64,000 nt of DNA from Gnetum montanum. Its lineage: Eukaryota > Streptophyta > Gnetopsida > Gnetales > Gnetaceae. Positions within the stretch are counted from its first letter, which is position 1. Each line of letters begins with the position of its first letter. Position numbers and translations under genes: made by a program. The stretch lies in NCBI GenBank assembly GCA_015680685.1, contig MNCI01005895.1, forward strand, positions 245,648-309,647, given 5' to 3'. The notes below the pieces were generated by a model. It did no database searches and had not been told where the DNA came from. It was given only the letters and a program-made list of their open reading frames with translations. Positions 43,501-55,761 of the stretch are shown here, in pieces.

Positions 43501-45560
43501 GTACTAGAGGAACATCTTAATCTTTTTCAATGATCTCCCTTTCTTCTCTCATTTATACATCTATCACTAATATTAACTTCCATTATCAATTATCAAACCT
43601 TTCTTATGATTCAGTAGTGTAATCAAATTATCAAGAAACCATCATATTAAATGCGTTATCAAAATTTTAATAACTCATATTCTCATCCTAGAATATCAAA
43701 TATTCCATAATTTTCACATCTAGAAGATCATTAGTCAAAACTACAGAAGTTAACAATTCAAGAAGCTTTTATTATTTTTTTCATACTTTTAATCCTTTGC
43801 TTAATTGTATTTAGATCATGCTTTGGAAAGTTCCATGGGTCTTTGTAATTTAGATTGGATGCCTAGGTTTCAACCAAAAGATTCCTCAACTAGGGATTCT
43901 CTAGCTAGACTCATTCAAACTTGAAAGATTGAGGCTCTCATTTGGACATATTCATCTTTGAAAATGATCAAAGAAAGGGCCTATGATCAAATGATCTTCT
44001 CTCAAGGGGTGTGAGTGACACGTGTCATAAGTAAAAGGGGGGTAATAACCCAATGTTGATCAATCCTAGATTGGCCACAATCTACTCCTTTCCTTTTGTT
44101 AAACCACATGAAATGGAAACCTTGAATCTCCATGTCCACTAGGTGGAAGTCATTCATGAATTTGTGTAGTCTGAATTAGATTTCTCTCATCTAGAAAGTC
44201 TTTGATCAAAATCCCCAATGAGATTTCTCTTATCTCTAGGGCCCATAAACATTGGTTAGCCAAATACTGTTTCATGGAAGAAAAGGATGAAGCTCCATGT
44301 AGAGCAACAAACAAACTCCACTTACATGCATTTGAGGGTACCTAGCTTGTTGTGCTAGCCCTTATAATCAACAAAGAAAGAAGACAAATAAGTCCATTGT
44401 AACAAAGACAATTTTTGGGATTGTAACATGGTTTCCTATAAATGAACAATATTTCATTTCTCTTGTTTCATAGTTTCTTTAAGTGTATGTTGTTTGTATT
44501 GGGTACCTTGACCTCATTAATTCTAGGATAAGATCTTCATGATCTACCCATAGATTTCTTCCTATAGAAATTTTTCAAGGTTCCCTAAATACCTAAATCC
44601 AAATCAGCATTTCCATCTCACCAAGTCAAGAACTAGATCATCATCATATTCTTTGTTGGAATTAGAATTTTCAATTTTTCTACATTGGTTCGAATTTTAA
44701 CATTAGATCATGTAAAGGTCAAACCAAATAAAACTATTTTTAGAAAATGAGATTTGAAGCCATGATTATAAGCTCAATGTTCCTTCTCTCCTCTCCTCTA
44801 ACAATGTGGACAAAGCTCATTTGCTTTATTTTAAGCTTTCTTATCTTAGTAGGTTTTAGCTCCATAATAGAAGCCAAATTGAAACAACCATATCTTCCTT
44901 CTATGGTGAAGATTTCAAAATTGATTCAAAGTGTATGAAAGCTTTTGACCTTTATTTATATGTTCGAAATATTTTAATCATAACTTTCATGGCTAGAATT
45001 GTGATAAGGTGAATATTTATTGGACCTTATCTTGGTCATTAATAACAGCTTTCCAAGCCAATATAAACCTCCTTAATGAAAGAAGAAAAATGAATTTTGC
45101 ATCCCTTCCTTTCCCTCTTCAATTTCACTAACTTATCCCATATTTGTACTCCTTGAAATCATTATGAATGGTATTTTAGTTGGGCTAGGTGCTAGTGTAG
45201 GATTGAGGCTCTAAACTATAGATGTTCCACTAGCTACATTGCCCATTTACTTTCTTCAAGAATTCATTGCGAAAGTCCTTGGTTTGTGTAGTTGAGAAAA
45301 TTTTCTATTCTTGATATAATATATAAAGGTCTATGTCATATATTTCTTGTTACATTGGGTAATGCGATCAAAACTATCAGTGCTATGTTACATAATCAAT
45401 AGGTGATATCTACTAGTTGGGAGGTTTTGGGATTGGTGAAGGTAAAAAGCTAAGTTCATTGGTCTCTGATTTATTTATCTTTGTATCCATTTATCTTAAC
45501 ATCACCTTGGATCTAGGGATATGACTTGAGGATCTATCATGGATGTGATGACATTCTATA
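43501..45560. other. Unassigned interspersed DNA
   Basis: No coding frame supported by motifs. Near 44440 a CCTATAAATGAACAA word preceded by GGATTGTAACATGG resembles a plant LTR promoter, but no LTR partner is present. The plus ORF at 44747-44938 is short and unsupported. Confidence 0.4.
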
Positions 45561-45569
45561 ATGGCCAAT

Positions 45570-46000
45570 GCACCTAATTAGGTTTATACATGCTCATCAT
45601 ACCTCAATGTTGTCCTTGTTCAGTACCATGGTTTGGATGTACCTAGGTATTTCATGCTTTTATTGATAGTGCACCTAAAATAGTAGAATATTTAATCTAA
45701 CATTGTTGTTTCAGTTGTCAGGTGTGGATGTTAGTAAACATTTCTCTCCCATTAAGCTTCACTAGTGATCCTCTCTATATTTCTAGCCTGTAACATTTGG
45801 AAGGCCAGAAACCATAATATTCTTCAGGCTAAGCCTTTTCTATCTCTAGAATATTTACTACTTCTTTCCTAGATGATGAGGATATCAAGAGGAATAGCTA
45901 CAATGAATTGATAAGTTTGAATGAAGTACATGACTTAATATAATTTGAGGAAGATAGAGTGTGATTGGATATCCTACATAAGAAGTTAAAGGAATTCTAT
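45570..46000 (+). pseudogene. LINE C-terminal (zf-RVT) remnant, plus strand
   Basis: Reading across two frame changes, the plus strand shows VFHAFIDSAPKIVEYLI, then CCFSCQVWMLV and ACNIWKARNHNILQAKPFL (near 45790-45840). This is the same Cys/His block and IWKARN motif as at 43104-43500, on the other strand, so it is an independent LINE copy. The 600 bp after it could be a LINE 3' untranslated region; an A14 run at 46659-46672 might be its tail (inference). Confidence 0.6.
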
Positions 46001-47149
46001 GTATCCCTCCTTACCTTCTCTTACATGATGCATTGTATATTTCCATTTTGTCCAACATATTCTTCAATGATTTATAGGCTCTAAGGAAGTTTTAGGATTT
46101 TAAAATAATGCTATTTCTAGCGACTAAGTAGGCACTTTGGCCCAAATGTTTTTATGTTGCCTTTGGTTCTTTCTATATATTGTTATTTTAGAGTTGATCC
46201 CCATATGTAGGCTTTTGGATGCTTTGTGAGCTTTCACTTACATTTTGATAGACATTTTCTTTTTTAGCTACTGATTACATTTTCTTCCAAAGAGAGAGAG
46301 AGCATGGTCAAGGATCCATACACAATGATCTATTCCAAAAACATAATAATGAGGCTATCATCATCACTGTACCAAGCCATTCCTAACCCTAATTTATATC
46401 CTTTTAATCTTGATAGTTTCAAAAACTTGCATAGTATAATCTCATTCAATAGCCACTATGCTAAATAGGTAAAAAATTTGAATTATTTTTAAAGATAAAT
46501 TGTATTATTTATAAATAACATTTTTTAGAAGGCTTTGACCTACAAGTTAGAAGATAAGACATTGATCTTCATGTGGAGAAGTTTATTTTATATCACTTAT
46601 AGCTCTTATTGTGTTGAAGATATGGAGGCTCTACACTTGGCCTCTTGGCCATATATGTAAAAAAAAAAAAAAGAAAGGGGACAACATTGACATGATTTTA
46701 ACTACATAATAGTTAGTTTAAAATAGCTGAAACAATATAACTAAAGTTTTTCCATTGGGAAACATCATACATGGTGTGCCTTGGTTTGCGACCAATCATT
46801 GAAGTTAATTAGACAGGTTTCTATTCTATTATATTATTTAATAAGGAATGAATATCCTAGATCCTTCATACTTTGTTAATTATACCCAACCATGGGATGT
46901 TGCTTTTGCCTTGCTTGAACCATCTTTCTTTCTTGCAAGACACCTTATCAATTAATTATTGTCACTAATGACTTGATTCCATGAATATTCCTAACATGTG
47001 GTTGTTTTCCTTTAGTAATTTTTGATGAGATAATTAAAGGAAAAAATATGAATTTAGTAATAGATCATTCAGCTTTAAAGTACATTATAAAATACACCAC
47101 ATAATACAAAAACTACAACAAAATATTGTTTTAAAAGTAAGATTTTAAG
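46001..47149. other. Unassigned AT-rich DNA
   Basis: No gene found. It contains a (GA)5 run near 46291 and an A14 run at 46659-46672. Confidence 0.4.
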
Positions 47150-47225
47150 TTTCAGTATAATATGCTAGAATTGAAGTATTGAACCTCTAGCTTTCAAAGT
47201 CTTTACCAATAAGCTACACCTCATT
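47150..47225 (-). repeat. Possible tRNA-derived SINE head
   Basis: On the minus strand, TAGCTTATTGGT (47216-47205) fits the Pol III A box, and GGTTCAATACT (47185-47175) is close to the B box GGTTCRANNCC. They are 19 bases apart, near the spacing in tRNAs. The rest does not fold as a tRNA, so a decayed SINE head is the better reading. The 3' end is not defined. Confidence 0.4.
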
Positions 47226-47940
47226 TCTATGGTTTATAATTAAAAACATGTAAGACCAGTAGGCAAGAATCCATCACTCAAGTCAAGTATAAATGCTACT
47301 CAATTTAATTGTAATTAACTCATACTTTAATAGACTCTTGCAAAATCTATTCTTTATTTGTAAAACAATTAACTTTGTAAATAAATATATAACAACATTT
47401 AAGAAATTGGTGATAAAAGTATCAAAACCATTGGGAGATTGGCTTGGGCATATTAAATTACTAAAAACATCATGCATGCTTGCTTGTTAAGGTCTAGGAT
47501 AGTATTTGTCCAAACCAATATGATTCATTCACTATTTAATTGAAATGTAACTGCTTAATTATTAATTTTCCTTTTTGTTGAAGGAACAAAAAAATTAATA
47601 CTTCTTCTCTAATAAGAACAAGTGACTGCAATGTACCTTGCATAAGAAAAATTTAAGTGAAATATTGTTTATTATTATTTTGATGAATAAAATAATATGG
47701 GAACTTATCCATTCATGTCAATTTCTATAGAATAGTCATGTAGGAAGCTTTTAATTGATACTTTTACATCACCTTCCTATTTTAGAAGTAAATAAAAAAA
47801 TATGGAAACTTATCCATTCATGTATGTAGATTCTGGAAGCAAATAATCCTTTTTTCCACCTCTATAATTACATGATAGTTGATGCCTCTCTTAGTTTAAT
47901 TGATAATTCATTCAAGTAGTAAATACTTTCTATGTACTAG
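47226..47940. other. Unassigned AT-rich DNA
   Basis: The two overlapping ORFs on opposite strands at 47283-47490 have no protein-like motifs and are rejected. Confidence 0.4.
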
Positions 47941-48099
47941 GTTGATTGGCTAGCATTGCATGGAGAATTGAATGATTATTTGTCTTTGCTTATAAGAAAA
48001 GATTTTGTAGGTCTGGTTTCAAGTGATGATGCAAGAATGCTTATGTATTCATACATAGAGGACCTCAATGTAAAGGAATTTCTACAAAAGGATAACATG
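47941..48099 (+). CDS. Orphan exon candidate (53 codons, phase 0)
   Basis: A stop-free frame flanked by splice sites: CTATGTACTAG before 47941 and AACATG|GTAATA after 48099. It reads VDWLALHGELNDYLSLLIRK, then DFVGLVSSDDARMLMYSYIE, then DLNVKEFLQKDNM. The composition is that of a normal soluble helical protein, quite unlike the surrounding AT-rich non-coding DNA, and there is no decay, in contrast to every retroelement gene here. Exons isolated by tens of kilobases occur in conifers and other giant plant genomes. I do not recognise the protein. No neighbouring exon was found between 43500 and 49700. It could also be a chance ORF or a processed fragment. Confidence 0.45.
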
Positions 48100-49794
48100 G
48101 TAATATTATTGATTGGAATGGATTTTCATTGACTTGTTTCCTTGTAAAATGATAAATCATTTAATTTTGAATTAAAACTATTATCAAAATGTTAGAAATC
48201 CCCAAAACATAGTAAAATGAACTATTTTTCTCCCACTTTATAGTTGATTTTAAATTAGTTCAAATGTTTACTATTTTGTCCTTCAACTCCTAGCCTCATT
48301 GATGCATTACTCCCAATGCCACCAACTATGACATAAGGCCATCATACCCAAAGGAGAAACATTATGTCTCTTTAGATTACATACTTTATATATTCTAGAT
48401 CATTTTATTTAACAAATATGATGTTGAAGTTTACATGCTTGGGTACTCCAACAAAAGATCTTAAGATTGGAAAGTTAGATTACATGCTTACATTCATGAA
48501 AAAAATTAATAATGGGGAAGCAATGTGCATATTTAGAAAAGGCTTCTTTATATCCTCTATTGCAACCCATCTATTCATTAAATTTTCCTTCTTGTAAAAT
48601 AATATCTTCTTTAAATCCAATCCTTGATAACATCATGGTTGAAAACTAGAATATTCTTATTCATGTTTGTTAATATAAATTATTTCATGAGAGGAGCCCC
48701 CCATAAGATATCTTGTGATAATATTATTCATAATTTTCTACATCTTACTATCTTACAAAAAAGATGACAATCCACTAAGAATGATAGTTCAAAAAATAGT
48801 TTCTTATATATGGATTTCAAGTGAAAATGTTTACTTTTTATCATATATTACCTTTAGAAATATATTTTCTATGTCTTATTAAATCCCCTTAACAATTTAT
48901 TGATGAAACTTAAAAATTTTAAGTCACATAAAGTAAGTCAAAGATGATGAATGCTACAAAAGAAAATGGATGGTCACATCAAGGAATATTATAAGGTTAA
49001 ATAAAAGGAAACACGTTAAAAAAGATATGATTTAAAATGTTATCTCTCTCTCCATAGTAAAAGAGTTAGAAGCTAGGGGATGATGGGAGGAGGTGTTGGT
49101 AGCAATAGTGGATGATTAAGCATGGATAGTGGTGGGGATCAAGGAGTCACTGGTGCCAGTTTGGAGGGCAACTATGGCAGTAGAAAAAGTTTGGGGGGGA
49201 TAGGTTTGATAAAAAGGTGGGAGTGCTTTTGCCTCTTTGACACTCAAATAGTCCTTAGGGAGAGGCATTTGGATTATGTTTTTTTGGGGGGTTGGACATG
49301 AATGGCTTTAATAAGGTCAGTAGGCATATAGGTGATGGGGGAATTAAAGCATGTTCTTGTAAGGAGGGCATCATGCATTTTCATGTTAATCATTTATGTA
49401 GTGAGGGGGTGCAATATTTGGAGATTAACCTCATTGAGATATTTGTATTTGTGGAGGTGAGACTAAGATTAGATGTTATTCAAAAATGGGTTGTGTCATA
49501 GTGGGAATTAGAGGATGTGAACATGCATAGCTTCGTTAAGGAGCTCTTGCTTTCTGTGTTTATTTTGAATGTTAACCATGACAAAGTACTCTTTGGGTAC
49601 CCTTGCTTTCATATTTTGGAGGTGTCAAAGGCATTCCAGGAGGGTTTCCTAATTTTTCATAAGCTTGCAAGGATGGGATGGCCACTCTTGGTAGTTGTTT
49701 GCGATTAGAAAACTCAAGCAAAGATTAATTTGTAGGTATAGTCAACCCTAAGGAAGGTGTATTAGAAGTAGTTGGTGGGTAACCAATAAATGTC
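48100..49794. other. AT-rich DNA, then G-rich 5' part of a LINE
   Basis: 48100-49020 holds nothing recognised. From about 49060 the base composition changes (runs of GGGG, GGTGGTGG) and the plus strand carries open stretches of 60-70 codons (49292-49501 and 49517-49708). These are adjacent to the endonuclease that follows and may be a decayed LINE ORF1 (inference); I see no zinc knuckle. Confidence 0.35.
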
Positions 49795-50935
49795 TAATTG
49801 TGAAATTGTAGGGGCTAGGATACCCCTTACAAAAGATAAGGAAGGAATGTGATATTATCTATTTAGAAGAGACTATGTTGCATGCTACAAAGATGAATTA
49901 TTTACATTGGAAAAGGTGGTAGACATAGTTGGTGCCTACTACAAGTAGGGTTGGGGCTTGGCCATTCTGGAAAATATGCCATTTTGGTTGGTTGATGCTT
50001 TGACTTAGAGTATCATAGTAAGTATATGCAAGAATTCATATGCCTTACTAACTTCCACAATGCCTAGAAATAGGAGGCTTAGCTAGCTAAGCTAGGCTAG
50101 GTTACCCAGTTGGTTAATTAGAGGCAATGATTGATGATTGGAAACTTCAACCAACATTTGTACGTTTGGAAAATTTTCGGACATGACCTTTCTATGCTAC
50201 TGGATAGCCACCATTTTCTAGTTCTTTCATAAATGCATGACTTAGTGGACCTAGAGGTTGTAGGTTGTAAGTTTACATGGAGCAACCATTGTCGTGGTAC
50301 GAATCTAGTTATGTCTAGAATTAAACATGTTTGAATTAGCTCTAATATACTATTGGATTTCATGATCCAAGTTTCTGGGAAGGAGATGATGGCTTCAAAT
50401 CATCGGTGCATTTCTTGTTTTTTGGGGAAGAGCACTCCACATAAGTCCTCTTTATGCTTTAAATAGGCCTAGCTACTCAAGCCATTAGTGGCCTAGATCT
50501 AGGTGGGTTACCCTTCTTAGGTGGATCTGTAGTAATTCTTGAAGCATGGGATATCATGGCTTAAGTACGCTATTCGATTCGTCAATGCCATTAACAAATA
50601 TACCTTTAGGCATGGGCATGCTAATTTGCTAGAGTACCTTGCCACACTTTATGGTCATTAAGAGGAAAGGTTTGATGTGACTAAGGAGGAGTAAATGATT
50701 ATTAAGGAGTTGCAGGACCTAGCAATAGAAGAAGAGATGTACTAGAAGTAGTGAGTGAGGGTTAACTGGTTGAGGAAGGAAGACAAACATACTAAGTTTT
50801 TCTTTGAAGTAGTAAAGTCTCTTCATTAGAACAAAAAGATAACACTGGCACATAATGGGACTATTTTCACAAAGCCCTATGAGGTGGCTATTCTGATGCA
50901 ATACTATTAGTCCAAGATTTCGGCCAAAAAGAACA
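49795..50935 (+). pseudogene. L1-type LINE: endonuclease and start of RT region, truncated
   Basis: The plus strand reads GLGYPLQKIRKECDIIYLEE (normally W-N-x-R-G-L-G...D-I-I-x-L-x-E-T-K), the N-terminal block of an APE-type endonuclease. At 50139-50330 it continues with GNFNQHLYVWKIFGHD (G-D-F-N block), HDLVDLEVVGCKFTWSNH (D-L...G-x-x-F-T-W-S-N) and SRIKHV, then SNHRCIS for S-D-H-x-P-I. The linker before RT is at 50690-50910: EEEMY, VNWLRKEDKHTKFFFEVVKS and TLAHNGTIF. RT itself is missing, because an LTR copy begins at 50940. Many stops. This is a dead 5' part of a LINE. Confidence 0.8.
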
Positions 50936-50939
50936 CTAA

Positions 50940-51600
50940 TGAAGGATCATATTGGCCACATCAACAAGATGCTATCAACATGACCCCATTGATGCAACAC
51001 CATCAATGTGATCCCTTCAGGATACCATTGATGTGTACCTATTGATAGGAATCCTTCTTTCACCTATAAATACACACTCACCAACCACATTTACAGCATA
51101 AGTCTCATAGTTGTAGCAAAGCTCTAGCAGTTTTTTTCACTTGAAAGTTAGAATATTTTTCTAAGTACTTGCAGTAGTAGTCAAAGTATGTACAAATCTT
51201 TATTCGAGTACTATTGTACCTAACCACTATAGTATGTGCAGCAATAAAGATGAGCTTTCTGATAAACCTTGCAACACTTTGAAATAGATTAATTATTTTC
51301 TTTATGTATTTAATATTTTAAGAAATTTCCTTTAATGCTCTAATTAATTAAAGTAATTAATTTAAGTTAATTTAAGCTTAATTAAGTTAGATTAAGATAG
51401 ATTAAATAGCGAATAATTAAGCACAGAACTAAAAGCCACTTTTAGCATGTGTTTGGTGCTTAGTAATCCTAGTAATGCTTAACATTTAGTAACACAATAG
51501 CATTAAACATGTTTAGGATGTGTGCTGCAAGTGGAAATGGATGCTTATGTTTGGATTAAATATGTATCCATTATTTTTTTCTAAAGTGTTCTCAATGCTT
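50940..51600 (+). repeat. Second copy of the solo-LTR family
   Basis: Matches 23516-24130: the CCATTGATG/CATCAATG words, a TATAAATA box (51065-51072 against 23685-23692), then GCTCTAGCAG, AATATTTTTC and AAATCTTTATT(C/T)GAG in the same order, and a TTAAGTTAA-rich 3' part. It starts TGAAGGATCA right after the truncated LINE. Similarity fades after about 51570, so the 3' end is uncertain. No coding content. Confidence 0.75.
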
Positions 51601-51649
51601 TTATCATAGAAAAGATCCTATGTATTGAATAGGCATGAATCATGAAAAG

Positions 51650-53865
51650 GGTCCTCACCAAGGATGCACAATTCAATTAGATTGTTCATTTGGTTTCCAA
51701 GCTATGATAGATGATCCTAAAAATCCAAGACAACCTTGATCTAATATGACACATCCAATTTAAATTTTTTATAGCATATCTAAGGCAGTTTGTGGAATTT
51801 TTGATGGTAAAGAAGGATCGATGATGGGTACGTGAAGATCCATTCCAACTCTCTAAGCCTTAGGTGAAACATGTTTCTCCAACCATGTAGGCTCAGAATC
51901 CATCAAAGGATGTTGGGGAATAGTTGTTTGTTATCACAAAGGATTTTAGTACTATGCATTGTACTTCCCCTAGTAGCATGGGGATGGAATCTAAATTTAC
52001 CCATTAGAATGTTCAAAATACCAAGGAATTACATGCTAATGCTAATGGGGTAGCTAGAGCAAAGTTGAAGAGGCCTATGGTTGAGGAAATAGCACTAGTG
52101 TTTGAGCATCCTACAAAGAGGCAATGCATTGTTAAACTTGGCCAAGAAAACCATGTGATTATAGGTACACTCTACTTGTGTTATTTTATGTAAGTCATTT
52201 TTCATTTATGTAATATGTTATATGATCATGTTGCTATTTTTTTTAGGAAAAATATGCTAAGTCATTCAATTTTTTGTCTTTGTTGTTATTATAGATAAAC
52301 AACAAGAACTGGTTGCCCAAGCAGTAATAGCCAAGATAGAAAAAATCACCTAGAGGTCATGAGGATGAGGGGCTATCCAATGGCACATTGGATGACCTCG
52401 ATGCTCTATTTAATTATTCTTGGTTAGGTGATCCTCCCATTATCATCCTGGATGATCTTCTAGGTACTTATGAATTTTTTTATGTGTTGCCTTTTGTAGT
52501 TTCATGTTTAAACCTAGTTTTATCCTTTAGGCTATGATCATGCTTGTATTAGCTCTTTAACCTCAACCAAATGACTGAACCTCTATGTTTCACATGAATA
52601 CATGGGTGGCGGTTCCTAACAAAATAGAGTTCATGCATGAGATGGCTAAATACATGATTGATCAATTGCTATAGATTGCTCTTGATGTTGGTAAGAACCT
52701 TAGCTTATTTTGCTTCTCATTATTTTTATTGGTTATGTATTCTATTTCATATGGATTTTATGGTTATATGATCTTAGCAATTTAAAGTATTTTTTTTGTC
52801 ATTTTTTATTTTCCTAGTTTTATGTGTTCACTTGTTGCATTGTTTGTAGTTTGAAAGCTCAAATGGGATCCCAGCCATGTCATTTATATTGATGAACTAC
52901 CTATTCAACAATCTAAAGTGGAAAATGTTCCATGAATATTATATAAAAGTACCACTAAATGTGCACTCTCATATGCCAAACTTCATGAAAATGCCAATGT
53001 TCTAATAAGTTCCTATGAGAGGAAGTTGTAGTATTAAAAAGAAAAAATAAGAAATAGGTTAACAAGATTAGGGAACTTATAGATCCTAAGGAGTTTATGA
53101 AAGTTCAATGTGCTAACAAAGACTCCTTATGGACTAAGAAGATAGAATGGGCATAATACTAGAATTCCATCCATGGTAAGGTTGCTCTTACTAGCAATCT
53201 TGTGAACGAAAAGTTTCAGATGGACCTATTGGACCATAAAGATAGGAACTAGAGGAACTATTGTGCTTGGGTTCTTAACTAGATATAGGCACAAAATGAC
53301 CAAAAAAAGAAGTACAAGGTTAACTGGAAGCACTACCTCAAGTGGATAAAGAAGGATTTGATTGAAAGATACAAGTTGTGGTTGTTCGTGAGGCAAATCA
53401 ATGCTAAAGATGTCTTAAAGTTGTTTAAAGGCTCTCTAGTGGTAGCGAATTCTTCCATTCCTCAAGTTACTACTACTTCTAGGGAGGTGACCACTGCTAC
53501 ATTTTCACAAGAGCCACCAACATGGACTGACATCAATGATAGCAACATCTTGATATGTGTTAAACTTGGGGAAGTGTATTGGGTCCACATGACCAAAGAT
53601 CAAATTCTCCATCATCTAGAGGTTATTCTTTGCAACTTTCCTATAGAAGATACTACACTAGAATCTTTCTAGGTTTGTGTATATAGTTTTTAATTAATTA
53701 ACTAAGTACATTTTAGTTTGGTTTAATTTGTAACTTAGTTTCTAGTTATGTTAATTATTGAATAGAATTTTGTTATTATGATTGGTCCAGGTACTAGGTG
53801 CTAGCAGCAGTTCTAGTAATGATCATGTTGGAGATGCTTCTCCTCCCCCTCCACTTGCACCTTAG
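51650..53865 (+). pseudogene. Gene Z homologue, five exons visible
   Basis: Exon A (about 51650-52164) reads YLRQFVEFLMVKKDR, VREDPFQLSKP and LKRPMVEEIALVFEHPTKRQ, ending ATAG|GTACAC. Exon B (52295-52463) reads DKQQELVAQAVIAKIEKI, then an acidic part (TLDDLDALFNYSWLGDPP), ending CTAG|GTACTT. Exon C (52531-52690) reads VAVPNKIEFMHEMAKYMIDQ, ending GTTG|GTAAGA. Exon D (52850-53672) reads WDPSHVIYIDELPIQQSK, VNWKHYLKWIKKDLIERYK and PTWTDINDSNILICVKLG, ending TCTAG|GTTTGT. Exon E (53791-53865) encodes SSSSNDHVGDASPPPPLAP and TAG. Introns are 67-159 bp, T-rich, GT-AG. Stops are few in exon D: 53358-53672 is open. The homologue lies in element A at 8262-11120. The 5' end is cut by the LTR copy. Function unknown; no known fold recognised. 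Confidence 0.75.
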
Positions 53866-54366
53866 CTTCATTAGTTTTGATCATGTCTTTCATTTATTTA
53901 TTTTTTGATGATGTTATGGCTATTTTGGCCGTTGATTGCTATAATAAGGTTTATTATATTTGTTTCATTATTATTACATAATGTAGCTATGGCTATTGGA
54001 CTTTTGTTTGTTTTATATGGTGTTGTTGATTAGACTTTTTAAATACTATATGACTATTGCTATGGGTTACGGAAATTTTATTATTGTTGGTTTTTTATCA
54101 TCCACTTATATACTTTAAAATTTCTAGCTTTATGCATTTTCATATTCTTCATTTTATTTCATGTTATGAGGCTCTGTTGGGCTACATTGGTTAAAACATA
54201 CAATCATAATGTGATAATTTGGTAAAGTGAAAATGCAAATTAACTAGGCTAACAAAAATGTAAACTAAGACATAATAGTTATAAACAAGTTGTAAAAGTG
54301 TTTCTAGTTTTAGGGCCATGACAAGCCTTGGCTATTACATCTGAAAAATTTGATTGATAGAAAAAC
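53866..54366. other. Region downstream of gene Z homologue
   Basis: AT-rich. Near 54300 it has GTGTTTCTAGTTTTAGGGCC, parallel to the tract at 11398 that follows gene Z in element A. The older Tat element that carried this gene therefore probably continued here before element C inserted. Confidence 0.5.
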
Positions 54367-55745
54367 TAATAATGCCAAGTGAAATAGTCTAACCTTAAAT
54401 CCCAAGGGCCTCTGAGAAATAGGATCGAAGGTACCCTCGACAATTTGGCCAATCACCTACAAACTTAGGAAGTATAAATGGAAAAAGAATAAATAAAATT
54501 GGAGATTCAAGTAAAAGTAATCATAGAATTAAAATTGAATAAAATATGCACTACAAATGAACTAGAAAACTTTATTAAAAATAGAAAAAATGCTCAAAGT
54601 TTAGAGTTCAACGAGTACAAAATATGTGCCTAAAGGCATGCGAAGCTTGTCTAAATGGATCTTGAAGGCTATTGAAGTCAGTAGGTTTTTTTTTATAGTC
54701 AAACTCTAAAATCCAAGTGCTCCCCAACCCTAATCATGAAAAGCATCCTTTTAGGTTTTGCCTAAATATGGAACTTTTAGGTGTAAGGTGTGAACAATGG
54801 TGTTTAACTTTGGTAGCAATGGGACTATGCTAAGAGTCTTGGGTGCTCACGTAGATGCCAATTACTTCAAAAGTATTTCTAAAAATGGATTTTTGATGCT
54901 CAAGATTACTACTATGGCATGGTTGCAAGAATTTTCTAGAGAGAGAGAAAATGAAGTAATTAATTTTAGCTTTTATAGGCTTTGAAACTTCTAAATTTAG
55001 GCTGCAAATTTCTTCCATGATTACTAGCATATGGATGCTATTTGTAGGTGTTGTAGGCCATGATTCATAATTTACTTGACCATTAATGAAAAATTTTGAT
55101 ACCCAAGGATCATCAAAACCACACTAGATACTAAAAATTATAAATGGACATTTGTGACTATGTTGGCTTCACCTCAACTACACTAACCTTGGAAAACTAT
55201 GTTGGCATCATTGGAATTTGCTAGGAAATGTGGTGACTATGCTGGCCATCTGAACACTACTAGAAATTTGAGATGACTATGTTGGCCATGTTCAAACTAC
55301 TAGGAATTGTATCAAATTCACTAGGAATTTCTGGGAAATTGAAAACCCAACATCATCAACATTATCTTTGTAATATCCACATTGGGTTTTGTGATAACTA
55401 TGCTAGGAATTGTTGGGAAATGAAAAATCTAACACCACCAATGTTGGGTGTAGGTGGCTCCAACGTAGTTGAGACTATACCCCCATACAAATCCAGGAAA
55501 ATGTCAAATTGTTTAGTCACCAAGGCATTTTTAGCCTTCCCTAGCCCAAATATAAACATGACACTATTTGTTCCACTTGAAAAGTGAGGTAGTGGAAACT
55601 TATGAAGAATTTTATGTCTAAAAATGTTAAATTATGCAAGATTGTATCTCATGGGTCATAAACCTTACATTTACAATGAGATCTTGCCTCATGTTGTGTG
55701 GTAAAGGTTATAAGTTACAACATGTATTTTCTATGTGGTGTTTTA
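54367..55745 (-). repeat. 3' LTR of element C
   Basis: On the minus strand it starts TAAAACACCACA (TG mutated to TA) after the purine tract AATAAAGAGAGGCCAA (55761-55746), and runs to about 54367. Matching phrases with the LTR of element A: AACCTTAAATCCCAAGG (54391)/AACCTTGAATCCCCAAGG (16690), the TATAAAAG box (54977-54970) and the outer 200 bp. The ORFs inside it (for example 55273-55587) are not supported. Confidence 0.75.
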
Positions 55746-55761
55746 TTGGCCTCTCTTTATT

